A DNA stretch of 15,100 nucleotides from the NCBI GenBank assembly GCA_045809925.1, contig JBJMWX010000078.1, positions 1-15,100 of the forward strand. Direction: 5' to 3'. The stretch comes from CADDYX01 sp045809925. Lineage in GTDB: Bacteria; Verrucomicrobiota; Verrucomicrobiia; Chthoniobacterales; UBA10450. The position numbers were made by a program, and so were the translations under genes. Under the pieces are notes generated by a model. The model did no database searches, was not told the DNA's origin, and was given only the letters and a program-made list of their open reading frames with translations. Position 1 is the first letter of the stretch; every line of letters begins with the position of its first letter. Of the stretch, positions 7,675 to 15,059 are shown piece by piece.

Positions 7675-7790
7675 GAAAACCGGATCGTGAACGCGTATAG
7701 GAGGACGACCTCGATCGCGAACAGCCCAAGCGCGATCCAATAGGCCCTCCGCCAGCTGCCGAAGAGCGGCGGTCGATCACCACTGCTCAT
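7671..7790 (-). CDS. 39-residue single-TM protein, likely symporter partner
   Basis: ATG 7790 to TGA 7671 encodes 39 residues: a short polar N-terminus (MSSGDRPPLFGSWRRAYW), then one hydrophobic helix (about 19-33, IALGLFAIEVVLLYAFT) ending IRFS. Both ends are locked to neighbours: ATGA at 7787-7790 joins it to the PIG-L stop, and GTGA at 7671-7674 joins its stop to the symporter start. These two 4-nt overlaps, the TM helix and the positive-inside basic pair RR before it make a chance ORF unlikely. SSS transporters are known to have small membrane partners encoded just upstream (YhdT with PanF, the DUF485 protein YjcH with ActP, DUF4212 proteins), but those have two or more helices. I infer an analogous accessory role in symporter assembly or stability; I do not recognise a named family. 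Confidence 0.8.
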   Translation of the reverse strand: MSSGDRPPLFGSWRRAYWIALGLFAIEVVLLYAFTIRFS

Positions 7791-10300
7791 TTCGCGTCAC
7801 GCAACGAGACCAAGTTTGCGAACAATCGATATGCCCCCGGCACGCCCGCAGGTAATTGCCGGAACCACGAATAGCCGGTGTAAACGAAGTAGCCCTGACC
7901 CGATTTCGCGACCAGCAGGCCGCCGACCCGCGCCGGCTCGCCGGGATCGTTGGAAGAGATAATCGGCGTCCAGTGTGAATCCCATTTGTTCGGGAAATAA
8001 AGTCCGCGTTCCTGCACCCATCCTTTGAAATCTTCGGCCGTAATTTTGTTCGGTGTATTCAGGACCGGATGATCGGGCGCGAGCATTCTGATCTCCGCGT
8101 TTTCGTCGGTCACGCGGTCGCGCGAGATTTCGAGCGGGAACGGGCCAATCTCTTTCGTCTTCAAGTCGGCGGTCGTGTTGTACTGGACTACGACCACACC
8201 GCCTGCTTCGACATAGGCGAGCAATTGCCGCTGGAGATCGGCGATGCGCGGCTGCGTGTTGTAAGCGCGAATCCCGAGCACAACGGCATCAAACCGGGCC
8301 AGGTTGGCGGCCGTGATCTCCGATGGCTCGAGCATCTTCACCTCATATCCGATCTGCTCGAGGCTCTGTGGAACTTCGTCTCCCGCTCCCGGCAGATAGC
8401 CGATCACCTCGCCCCTCTTCTTTATGTCAGCGCGTACGATTTTCGCCTCAGCCGCCGGCATCAGAATGTGGGTGCCGATGTGTGGATATGCGATCTGCTC
8501 GCGGGCAAAGGAATAGTCGTGGCCATCAGTTGAAACCACTGCGCGGAGTGTTCCTTCGCCGGCTTGAGCAGGAGGAGTGACGGTGAACTGCGCCGTCATT
8601 TCATCATTGGCCGCTTTCAACTCGAGTGGCGCCGATGCCGGGGTCACGCGCCAGCCCCGCGGCACATCGAGTCGCACTGCACCGCGCACGGCAGCGGTGA
8701 ATGAACTGACGCGGACTGGGATCGTCTTCGCTTTCTCTTCACCAAAAACGAACGAGGCCGTCGGCAAATTTGCGAAGACCGGCGGCGCGATCACGAGCGC
8801 GTCATGAACTTCGCCCCCCACCGGATCGACGCGCCGAAACCGCGTGTTCGCCGCGTAACGAATTTCGTGTCCGCCCACGTCGACCGCGATTTCGATTGGG
8901 AATGCCGGCGGATTTTCCGCCAGTCCGATCAGTTGCTGGTTGTCGACCTTGAACGTGCCGGGGGTTGCAGGTTTGGCGAGCCAGTAGGCCTGCGTGTAGG
9001 GTGTGTTCGCGGGCAACGTAGGGGTGAGATCTTTCGCGACGAACTCGTCCTGCTTGAGCGGAGCATCGATCGTCAGCGTTTCGCCTGAAACCGGAGCGCG
9101 TGCGCTCAACAATTTCACCGGAACCGTTGAGCGATTTATTGCTTCGAGCTTGATAGGCAGTTGTTGCCCCGGCGAGACAACCGGTATCGTCGTTGAACTT
9201 TCAATGTAGAGCGCAGCGCAGGCGGCGATTAACGCCTCCACTTCCCGGCGCTTTGTCCTGGCCCACTCGTCCGGTAACGGTGCGAGCGCCTCGCGCAATT
9301 CCAGCAGCGCCGGGACCGATGCGGCCGGATCGTGCGGACTAAAGGCTGCAATCAACTGCCGCACCTTCTCGGCGATTGGGCCGGATTTCGGCACGCGCTG
9401 CCAGGTGGTATCAACGCCGTCGAAGAGTCCGCCGCTCATCGGCGCCCCATCGAGCGGCTTGAAGTACTCCTTGCGCGCGCCGCGTCGTGGAGGACTGCCG
9501 ACGCCCTGGCTCTTGTGCATGCTCAGGCTCGCGGCCGCGATTTCCGTGAAGGCTTTCCCGAGCGTTGGGTTGAACCCGCCGGCCTCGAGGCTCGTCAGGC
9601 CAGTCGGATCGAACGGCTGATTGCGGTTCTGGAAAAAGAACGCCGAGGTGTTCCAGACGATCCGGGTGGGCTGCCACGGCTTCACAAGCGTGAGTTGCTC
9701 CGGATATCGCTTCGGATCGGCCGCGGCGTGGAACGCTTCCCGCGCGAGAATCGCGGAAGCCGTGTGGTGCCCGTGAGTCAGCGTGTCTTCAGGACTGAAA
9801 CGCGTGACAATAATGTCCGGCTGAAACCTTCGGATTACCCACACGATGTCGGCGAGGATTTTGTCGCGGTCCCAAATCCGCAGCGTTTCATCGGCGCTTT
9901 TCGAAAATCCAAAATCGACTGCACGGGTGAAGAATTGTTTTCCGTGGTCGAGCTGACGGGCGGCGAGCAGCTCGTAGGTGCGAATCAGTCCCAGCCGTTC
10001 GCGCAGCTCCGGGCCGATGAGATTCTGGCCGCCATCCCCGCGCGTGACAGAAAGGTAGGCTGTGTCGTAGAGCGAGCCGTTCGCCCAGAGCGCAATCAGA
10101 TTCGTGTTTTCGTCGTCCGGATGAGCGGCGACGTAGAGAACCCGACCGAGCACATTCAACTTCTCAATGCCCAGCTGAATCTCCGCGGCGTTCATGGGCG
10201 TCGGCATTGGAGTCGCAGCTTCCTCCGCCACCGCAGACGAGCAACAGGCGAGGAACACGGCAGTTCCGGAGATCAGTTGTCGCACCTTCGGCGATAGCAT
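7787..10300 (-). CDS. Secreted PIG-L (LmbE-like) family deacetylase, multidomain
   Basis: This 837-residue protein begins with a signal peptide (hydrophobic 8-20, likely cleavage after AVA at 25), so it should act in the periplasm or outside. Residues about 50-260 are a PIG-L zinc N-deacetylase domain: AHPDDE at 59-64 supplies the metal-binding His-Pro-Asp-Asp and general base, and THGHHTAS near 175-182 the second metal His. The middle (about 380-600) is beta-rich with NEW3/Ig-like character, and the C-terminal third (about 640-830) contains a Rossmann-like stretch (FDAVVLGIRAYN, GGVVVVQYN) reminiscent of class-I glutamine-amidotransferase-like domains. PIG-L enzymes deacetylate GlcNAc conjugates; relatives include BshB and mycothiol S-conjugate amidase. 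Because this one is exported, it is probably not the cytosolic BshB. No strong ribosome site precedes ATG 10300. It heads the coupled set, its stop overlapping the 39-residue gene by 4 nt. Confidence 0.9.
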   Translation of the reverse strand: MLSPKVRQLISGTAVFLACCSSAVAEEAATPMPTPMNAAEIQLGIEKLNVLGRVLYVAAHPDDENTNLIALWANGSLYDTAYLSVTRGDGGQNLIGPELRERLGLIRTYELLAARQLDHGKQFFTRAVDFGFSKSADETLRIWDRDKILADIVWVIRRFQPDIIVTRFSPEDTLTHGHHTASAILAREAFHAAADPKRYPEQLTLVKPWQPTRIVWNTSAFFFQNRNQPFDPTGLTSLEAGGFNPTLGKAFTEIAAASLSMHKSQGVGSPPRRGARKEYFKPLDGAPMSGGLFDGVDTTWQRVPKSGPIAEKVRQLIAAFSPHDPAASVPALLELREALAPLPDEWARTKRREVEALIAACAALYIESSTTIPVVSPGQQLPIKLEAINRSTVPVKLLSARAPVSGETLTIDAPLKQDEFVAKDLTPTLPANTPYTQAYWLAKPATPGTFKVDNQQLIGLAENPPAFPIEIAVDVGGHEIRYAANTRFRRVDPVGGEVHDALVIAPPVFANLPTASFVFGEEKAKTIPVRVSSFTAAVRGAVRLDVPRGWRVTPASAPLELKAANDEMTAQFTVTPPAQAGEGTLRAVVSTDGHDYSFAREQIAYPHIGTHILMPAAEAKIVRADIKKRGEVIGYLPGAGDEVPQSLEQIGYEVKMLEPSEITAANLARFDAVVLGIRAYNTQPRIADLQRQLLAYVEAGGVVVVQYNTTADLKTKEIGPFPLEISRDRVTDENAEIRMLAPDHPVLNTPNKITAEDFKGWVQERGLYFPNKWDSHWTPIISSNDPGEPARVGGLLVAKSGQGYFVYTGYSWFRQLPAGVPGAYRLFANLVSLRDAK

Positions 10301-10368
10301 TCGCGGACGGTAAACAACACCGACCGCGATGCGAGCGATTCCGCGCCCGAACGACAGATCGCCGCCGG
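10301..10368. other. 68-nt gap between DUF2911-TPR and PIG-L genes
   Basis: Two same-strand genes are separated by 68 nt, wider than any other junction downstream, so the PIG-L operon may have its own promoter here or be read through from the DUF2911-TPR gene. No clear promoter, terminator or Shine-Dalgarno could be picked out. Confidence 0.35.
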
Positions 10369-11442
10369 CTATTTATTAATGTCCTGCTTCGCCGTCAGTC
10401 GATCGATCAGTGACTGGATGCTCGATTTTTGCGCGTCAATCGTAGCCGCGGCTTGTGCCGCTTTGGCTTCAGCGAGCGCACCATCAAAATCGCCGGCTGC
10501 CGATTTGATCCGCGCCTGGGCAAGATGGCCGTAAACGTTGTCGGATGCGCGCTTCGCTACGGTCTGGAAGATCTGCATCGCTTCGTCGCTGCGTTTCTGA
10601 CTCTGCAGTTGGCGGGCATAGCCATAGAGCTGGATGGGCTTGGCAATTTCCATCGCATGATCGCGCACCTTCTTCGCCTCGTCGGCCCGATTCAGGGCCT
10701 GAAGCAGGTCCGCTTTCGTGCTCAGATTTTCAAACCGCTCCTCGATCTGGATCGACTGCTCGGCCCACTTCAGTCCGTCTTCGAGATCGACCTTTTTCGT
10801 CAGGCAGTAATTGGCCGCCTCGTTCAGCGGATTCCACGAATACTGTGCCCGCCCCCGCAGCTGGTTTTTGATCGAAGCGACGACTGTCTCCGCCTCGTTT
10901 ACCGAGATCCGGAACGGGATCGCCAGTTTTTCCCATTTCAATGTCGCGACGACTGAATCCGGCTTCAGGTCTTCGAATTCATAGTCGAGCGCTTCTTCCA
11001 TCTCGGTCGTCGGATGCGGCTTCACTTCGACACGGAGAGCGTCCTCGGCCTGATTGTATGTGTAGCTGCCCCAGGCGACGGCCATCTTCGAGAAAATCAC
11101 CGTCCAGTTGTCCGCCGTCGGAATCATGTGCAAGCCGTAGGTCCCGGCGGGAAGCGGTTTTCCTTCCACGGCAACGGGTGTGCTCACCTCAATCGTCGTG
11201 TTCTCATTCGCGCCGGCACGCCAGACCTGACCCAACGGGACCAGACCGCCCCAGACTTTGCGTCCGTTCACCAGCGGACGGTGGTAGGTAATCGTGATGT
11301 CGGTAACGCCGATCCGCTGTTTCACTTGTGCAGACTGGCTCGCGAGCGGCAGGTCAAGGTCGGTCTGCGACTGCGCCCGTGGTGCAAAGCCGAGGATCCC
11401 TGCAGTCGCGATGCCGATGTGAAGAAGAGGGGTAATTTTCAT
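10369..11442 (-). CDS. Secreted DUF2911 protein with C-terminal TPR-like region
   Basis: From ATG 11442 the product is 357 residues. Residues 1-25 are a signal peptide (MKITPLLHIGIATAGILGFA, cleavage likely near AQSQ). About 30-190 is a DUF2911 domain, recognised from ITYHRPLVNGRKVWGGLVP, QVWRAGANENTTIEVSTPV and LPAGTYGLHMIP. The remainder (about 205-357) is helical and repeat-like (GLKWAEQSIQIEE, ADLLQALNRADEAKKV, GYARQLQSQKRSDEAMQIF, AQARIKSAAGDFDGALAEA), fitting three to four TPR-type units used for protein binding. The function of DUF2911 is not established. An upstream open frame to 11583 adds 47 residues before the signal peptide and crosses into the divergent gene, so the internal ATG is preferred. 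It may be cotranscribed with the PIG-L operon 68 nt downstream. Confidence 0.87.
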   Translation of the reverse strand: MKITPLLHIGIATAGILGFAPRAQSQTDLDLPLASQSAQVKQRIGVTDITITYHRPLVNGRKVWGGLVPLGQVWRAGANENTTIEVSTPVAVEGKPLPAGTYGLHMIPTADNWTVIFSKMAVAWGSYTYNQAEDALRVEVKPHPTTEMEEALDYEFEDLKPDSVVATLKWEKLAIPFRISVNEAETVVASIKNQLRGRAQYSWNPLNEAANYCLTKKVDLEDGLKWAEQSIQIEERFENLSTKADLLQALNRADEAKKVRDHAMEIAKPIQLYGYARQLQSQKRSDEAMQIFQTVAKRASDNVYGHLAQARIKSAAGDFDGALAEAKAAQAAATIDAQKSSIQSLIDRLTAKQDINK

Positions 11443-11570
11443 CTGATTGCTGTGGTGGAGGAATCGTAAGTAGTTGAACGGTCGGCAGAAGGCCAGCTGA
11501 TTTGTGACCGGCAGATCGCGGTCGCCTTTGCGCTGGACTGAGCGACCGGGCCGCAGCAGTTTCGAAGGCC
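11443..11570. promoter_or_regulatory. Divergent promoter region between two DUF2911 genes
   Basis: These 128 nt separate two divergent DUF2911 genes and should contain both promoters. On the minus strand TACGAT, about 20 nt before the ATG at 11442, is a passable -10 element, but no good -35 lies at the right distance. On the plus strand TTGAAC is -35-like but its partner is poor. No palindrome suggesting an operator stands out. Confidence 0.35.
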
Positions 11571-12125
11571 ATGAAACAGCCATTTCGTTTACTGTTCGCG
11601 CTTTCCGTTCTCTCGTTTTGTGTCCTGCCGCTTCACGCGCAGGAGCGCAAGCGGGTGAGCCCGCATGAAACGATCAACGCGAACATCGATGGGGACCAGA
11701 TCACCGTGGTTTACGGACGACCTTTCATGAAGGACCCAAAGACAGGTGAAAAGCGCAAGATCTGGGGCGGCCTTGTTCCCTTCGACCAGGTGTGGCGAAT
11801 GGGTGCTGACGAAGCCACCCAGCTCACCACGGCGCAGCCGATCGAGCTCGGCGGAAAGCAGATTCCTGCCGGGACGTACTCGCTCTTCATGCTGCCGCGC
11901 GGTGACAAAGGCGCATCACTGGTTGTGAACAAGCAGACCGGGCAATGGGGAACCAAGTACGATCAGGCCCAGGACCTTGTCCGGGTCGAAATGAAGCCGG
12001 ATGCCATCGGAGTGCCGATCGAGCAACTCACGATTTCAGTCGACAAGAACCCGAACGGCGGCGGCGTCATGAAAGTGGCGTGGGAGGGGATGCAGTATTC
12101 GGTGGACATCAAGGCCGTGCACTGA
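11571..12125 (+). CDS. Secreted DUF2911 protein
   Basis: The 184-residue product opens with a signal peptide (about 1-24, hydrophobic LLFALSVLSFCVLPL, cleavage near LHAQ) and is otherwise a single DUF2911 domain: VVYGRPFMKDPKTGEKRKIWGGLVP (about 47-71), QVWRMGADEATQLTT, IPAGTYSLFMLP and a closing MKVAWEGMQYSVDI. GAAGG just before the ATG can serve as ribosome site, although close. It is the short paralogue of the divergent DUF2911-TPR protein; both share the WGGLVP, QVWR.GA and PAGTY.L.M.P blocks, indicating duplication followed by addition or loss of the TPR tail. Export to the periplasm or outer surface is expected. The biochemical role of the domain is unknown. Confidence 0.9.
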   Translation: MKQPFRLLFALSVLSFCVLPLHAQERKRVSPHETINANIDGDQITVVYGRPFMKDPKTGEKRKIWGGLVPFDQVWRMGADEATQLTTAQPIELGGKQIPAGTYSLFMLPRGDKGASLVVNKQTGQWGTKYDQAQDLVRVEMKPDAIGVPIEQLTISVDKNPNGGGVMKVAWEGMQYSVDIKAVH

Positions 12126-12182
12126 GCGCGGCGTATTCCGGTTCAACCACCACCCGGCGACCTAACGACCGTGCATGGCGCG

Positions 12183-12917
12183 CTAGGTGAAGATCAGTTT
12201 CACCCCGGCCAGTGTGAGCACCACCGCGAGCAGGCGTTTGATCGCTGTGTGTGGAAATCTCTGGCTGCCGAGATAGGAGCCGGCGCTGCCAGCGACTATT
12301 ACCGCGCCGACAAGGGCTAGCGCGAAAAACGGGAATCGCTTCGCGCTACCGATATTTCCCGCCAGGCCGGCGATCGAGTTCACAAGAATGAAGACAGCGG
12401 AGACCGCCGAGGCGGTTTTCGTCCGAGCCCATTTCATCAGCAGCAAAAGCGGAGTCAGAAAAATGCCGCCGCCGGTGCCGGTGAGGCCGGCTAGGAAGCC
12501 GAGCCCGGCGCCGCTGACCAGCGCGACCGGTCGTGACGGCGTGGTTCGCACGGCGTCGTCACCCGCACGGATGAAGAAGCGCGCGGCCGAAAAAAGGAGC
12601 ACGATGCCAACGAGGAGCTTAAAAAAATGCGCGGGAAGAGCGAGCCAGCCGCCAAGAAACGCGAATGGTATTGAGAGCAGCGCAAAGGGCCAGAAAAGCC
12701 GCCATGAAAAGTGACCTGCGCGCCAGAACTGGAACGCGCCAATTGTCGCAACCACGATGTTGAGGAGCAATGCCGTCGGTTTGATTACGTCCGGCGCCAT
12801 GCCGAAGAGAGACATAACCGCGATGTAACCCGAGGCGCCGGCGTGACCGACCGAGGAATAGAGAAATGCCACCACCGCGATCGCCGCTGCCAGCCAGATA
12901 AGTTGCTGCTCCGCCAA
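12183..12917 (-). CDS. TSUP (TauE/SafE) family membrane permease
   Basis: A polytopic protein of 244 residues with about eight hydrophobic helices and the two half-repeats typical of TSUP: SSVGHAGASGYIAVMSLFG (21-39) in the first half and GLGFLAGLTGTGGGIFLTPLL in the second. TSUP members move sulfite, sulfonates, sulfolactate and related small anions, often outward. The start is chosen at TTG 12917 (AEQQLIWLAAAIAVVAF), 2 nt after the mogA stop; the frame is open further up to 13001 but that stretch is hydrophilic and lies inside mogA, and the codon encoding V at 12923 is GTA, not a start. It is the last gene of the molybdenum cofactor operon. Its substrate might be a sulfur oxyanion or another anion linked to cofactor metabolism (inference). 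Confidence 0.85.
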   Translation of the reverse strand: MAEQQLIWLAAAIAVVAFLYSSVGHAGASGYIAVMSLFGMAPDVIKPTALLLNIVVATIGAFQFWRAGHFSWRLFWPFALLSIPFAFLGGWLALPAHFFKLLVGIVLLFSAARFFIRAGDDAVRTTPSRPVALVSGAGLGFLAGLTGTGGGIFLTPLLLLMKWARTKTASAVSAVFILVNSIAGLAGNIGSAKRFPFFALALVGAVIVAGSAGSYLGSQRFPHTAIKRLLAVVLTLAGVKLIFT

Positions 12918-12919
12918 AG

Positions 12920-13414
12920 CTACGCGGCTCGCAGTTCCGGCCGGGCTCCAGTCAGGTGTTCGATGGCTTCGGCAATCGCCGCCGCCAGCAGCGGAAGACA
13001 TTCACCAATCGCGCGCGGTCGGCCGGGCAGGTTCACGATTAGCGTGCGCCCGCGAATTCCAGCCAGAGCGCGCGAAAGGATTGCGGTCGGCACTTTCTCG
13101 TAGCTGCGCATCCGCATGATTTCGCCAAAACCGGGGAGTTCCTTTTCGATCACCGCCCGAGTCGCTTCCGGTGTGACGTCACGTGCAGCTGGTCCAGTGC
13201 CGCCAGTAGTAATGATGAGGGCGCATTGTTCGGCATCGGCAAAGTTGACCAGCGCCTGCTCGATCAATCTCTGCTCATCCGGGAGCAGAGCGCGCTCCCA
13301 CTTAATCGGTTCTGCGAAAACGTTCTCGACGATCCGTTCAATTTCCGGCCCGCTTTCGTCGGCATAAATGTTCGCCGCAGCGCGGTCGCTTAAGGTGACG
13401 CGAGCGACCTTCAC
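12920..13414 (-). CDS. mogA: MogA/MoaB-type molybdopterin adenylyltransferase
   Basis: MogA adenylylates molybdopterin to prepare it for metal insertion by MoeA. From GTG 13414 the product is 164 residues, a normal length. Motifs: VTLSDRAAANIYADESGP (6-23), the MPT-binding TTGGTGPAARDVTPEAT (69-85, with D79), and NLPGRPRAIGECLPLL (128-143). I chose the GTG because its GTGA overlaps the moaC stop by 4 nt; an upstream open frame to 13477 would add 21 residues lacking conservation within moaC. MogA and MoaB are hard to separate by eye and either symbol could apply. Position directly after moaC and close to moeA fits the pathway order. It is followed after 2 nt by the TSUP permease. Confidence 0.88.
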   Translation of the reverse strand: MKVARVTLSDRAAANIYADESGPEIERIVENVFAEPIKWERALLPDEQRLIEQALVNFADAEQCALIITTGGTGPAARDVTPEATRAVIEKELPGFGEIMRMRSYEKVPTAILSRALAGIRGRTLIVNLPGRPRAIGECLPLLAAAIAEAIEHLTGARPELRAA

Positions 13415-13875
13415 TTCTTCGTTTTCTCCACCAGGCGGATGCGGTCGATGACCATCTGCTTGTCGACCGCTTTGCACATGTCGTAGACGGTCAACGCTGC
13501 AATCGCGACCGCGCTCAATACCTCCATCTCGACACCGGTCTTCCCGATTGTTTCCGCGCTCGCCCGAATCCGAACGCCTTCTCGATCGAGTTTAAGTTCA
13601 ACCTCGATTCCGTGAATTGGCAGGGGATGGCAGAGCGGGATGAATGAGGCAGTATTCTTCGCGCCCTGAATTCCAGCGATGCGCGCGACGCTGAACACGT
13701 CGCCTTTCGGAACCGCGCGGTCGCGTAAGAGCTTCAGCGTTGCGCGGTCACATCGCACGTGACCTTCAGCGATTGCGCGTCTGCGCTGGTCCGGTTTGGC
13801 GGCAACATTCACCATGTGTGCTTCCCCGGCCGCATTCAGGTGCGACAAACGCGCGGTCCGCTTCAGTTTTCGCAT
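13411..13875 (-). CDS. moaC: MoaC, cyclic pyranopterin monophosphate synthase
   Basis: MoaC converts the 3',8-cyclo-GTP made by MoaA into cyclic pyranopterin monophosphate. The 154-residue protein has family-typical length and motifs: SHLNAAGEAHMVNV (11-24), AIAEGHV (34-40), VPKGDVFSVARIAGIQGAKN (55-74), FIPLCHPLPI (78-87), TGVEMEVLSAVAIAALTVYD (113-132) and MCKAVDK (133-139). Residues lining the active site are present: K57 in PKGD, H83 in LCHP, the Glu pair of VEME, D132 and K135. The ATG lies 13 nt inside the end of moeA, and the stop overlaps the mogA GTG. No moaA is visible in the window; it may lie upstream of moaE or elsewhere. Confidence 0.95.
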   Translation of the reverse strand: MRKLKRTARLSHLNAAGEAHMVNVAAKPDQRRRAIAEGHVRCDRATLKLLRDRAVPKGDVFSVARIAGIQGAKNTASFIPLCHPLPIHGIEVELKLDREGVRIRASAETIGKTGVEMEVLSAVAIAALTVYDMCKAVDKQMVIDRIRLVEKTKK

Positions 13876-15059
13876 AATCGGAAACTCACCGGATCATCCG
13901 CGGAAAAGCCAGCGGAACCTGCGGGAATACGCAGGAGCGCATTCGCTCCCACAACAGACGCTGTATCGCCCGAGCTGGTGAATGGCAAAGGTCGCAGTCG
14001 CCAGCCTTCCCCGGTTGCGGTGGCGATTGCCGGCAGCTGAGTCTCTCGGCGATTCGGTGTTTGCGCGAACGGCGCCTCGAGGCGGGCGCTGAGCTGGGTC
14101 TGCTGCCCGTCGATGCCGCTCCACGCCCGGAGCAACTTGCTGATGAAGAATTGAAGAATCACCCAATGCGAAACGGGATTGCCGGGCAGCGCGAAGGCCA
14201 CCGCTGCATCCCGCGTGAAAAACTTTAGCGGTTTGCCCGGCCGCAGATTGACGCTCTCGAACCGCATCTGAAAGCCACCGTGCTCCAGCATCGGCACGGC
14301 AAAATCGTAATCGCCCACGCTCGCGCCTCCGGAGACGAGCAGGAGGTCGAACTTCTGGTTGAGCGAATCCACCGCACGTTTCGCTTCCTCGAGAGAATCG
14401 CCGACGCGCTGATGGTGAATGAGGTCGGCGCCGCGGGAGAGAAGAAAGCTCGAGACGAGGCCAGAATTTGAATCCCGCAATTCTGTGCCGGTCGGAGTTT
14501 CAGCCGGATCGATCAATTCGTTTCCGGTGACGAAATGGACGACGCGCGCCGCGCGCGTGACGAGGGGCCGCACCGCGCCGCAGCTTGCCAGAGCAGCAAT
14601 CTCCGCCGCGCGAAGTTTAGAACCGACGGACACCACCATATCCCCGCTGTGCGAGTTTTCACCTCTGCGCCGGATGTTCGAACCAGAGGAAATAGAAGTG
14701 AGGCGGATAGTCTTGCCTTCAACCATGACATCTTCCTGCATCGCGACGTAATCCGCGCCGGCCGGCAATTGCGCTCCGGTGAAAATGCGCGCGCACTCCC
14801 CCGCGGCGATCGTTGGCAGTTCTGCGACTCCAGCCTGGATCTCCGCGACAAGCTTCACTGATTGGTCCGCATCAGCACGACGCAATGCGTACCCATCGAC
14901 GGCCGAACAGTCGAAACGCGGGGAATCTTCATTCGCGCAGACCGTTTCGCGAAGGACCCGGTGTAACGCGGAGGCGAGGTCAACGCGTTCCGTCTGGAGC
15001 GCAGAGGCGCTGCTCAGGATCAGTTCTTCCGCTCGTTCGACTGCGATGTTTTTTTCCAA
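13863..15059 (-). CDS. moeA: MoeA, molybdopterin molybdenumtransferase
   Basis: MoeA inserts molybdate into adenylylated molybdopterin. The 398-residue product matches the usual length and order: IAVERAEELIL (5-15), ERVDLASALHRVLRE (24-38), DCSAVDGYA (50-58, corresponding to the D.SAMDGYA signature), FTGAQLPAGAD (93-103), TGNEL (178-182), DSNSG (196-200), SGGASVGDYD (243-252), RPGKP (273-277) and LPGNPVS (291-297). The start is a TTG at 15059; there is no ATG or GTG before the conserved first helix, and the family normally begins only a few residues ahead of it. That start lies 40 nt inside the end of moaE, a rather long overlap. The signature has Val where Met is usual, a conservative change. 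Confidence 0.94.
   Translation of the reverse strand: MEKNIAVERAEELILSSASALQTERVDLASALHRVLRETVCANEDSPRFDCSAVDGYALRRADADQSVKLVAEIQAGVAELPTIAAGECARIFTGAQLPAGADYVAMQEDVMVEGKTIRLTSISSGSNIRRRGENSHSGDMVVSVGSKLRAAEIAALASCGAVRPLVTRAARVVHFVTGNELIDPAETPTGTELRDSNSGLVSSFLLSRGADLIHHQRVGDSLEEAKRAVDSLNQKFDLLLVSGGASVGDYDFAVPMLEHGGFQMRFESVNLRPGKPLKFFTRDAAVAFALPGNPVSHWVILQFFISKLLRAWSGIDGQQTQLSARLEAPFAQTPNRRETQLPAIATATGEGWRLRPLPFTSSGDTASVVGANALLRIPAGSAGFSADDPVSFRLCEN

Noticed and set aside
7675..7740. 22-residue N-terminal extension of the symporter
   Set aside because: It overlaps the 39-residue TM gene out of frame and is basic and polar, whereas GTG 7674 overlaps the preceding stop and begins just before the first TM helix.
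9332..10297. A 321-codon plus-strand ORF antisense to the PIG-L gene
   Set aside because: It is Arg/Glu-rich without motif, TM or signal, and lies entirely opposite a gene with clear signal peptide and catalytic motifs; GC-rich DNA makes such long antisense frames common.
7787..10300. Calling the PIG-L protein BshB
   Set aside because: It has a signal peptide and is about three times BshB size; the pathway step is cytosolic, so the symbol would mislead.
12125..12184. Inverted repeat AGCGCG/CGCGCT as a terminator between the DUF2911 and TSUP genes
   Set aside because: The arms are only 6 bp, nearly 50 nt apart, with no U-tract; likely chance in GC-rich DNA.
12918..13001. N-terminal extension of the TSUP permease
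   Set aside because: Hydrophilic translation inside mogA; the TTG 2 nt after the mogA stop gives a normal TSUP N-terminus.
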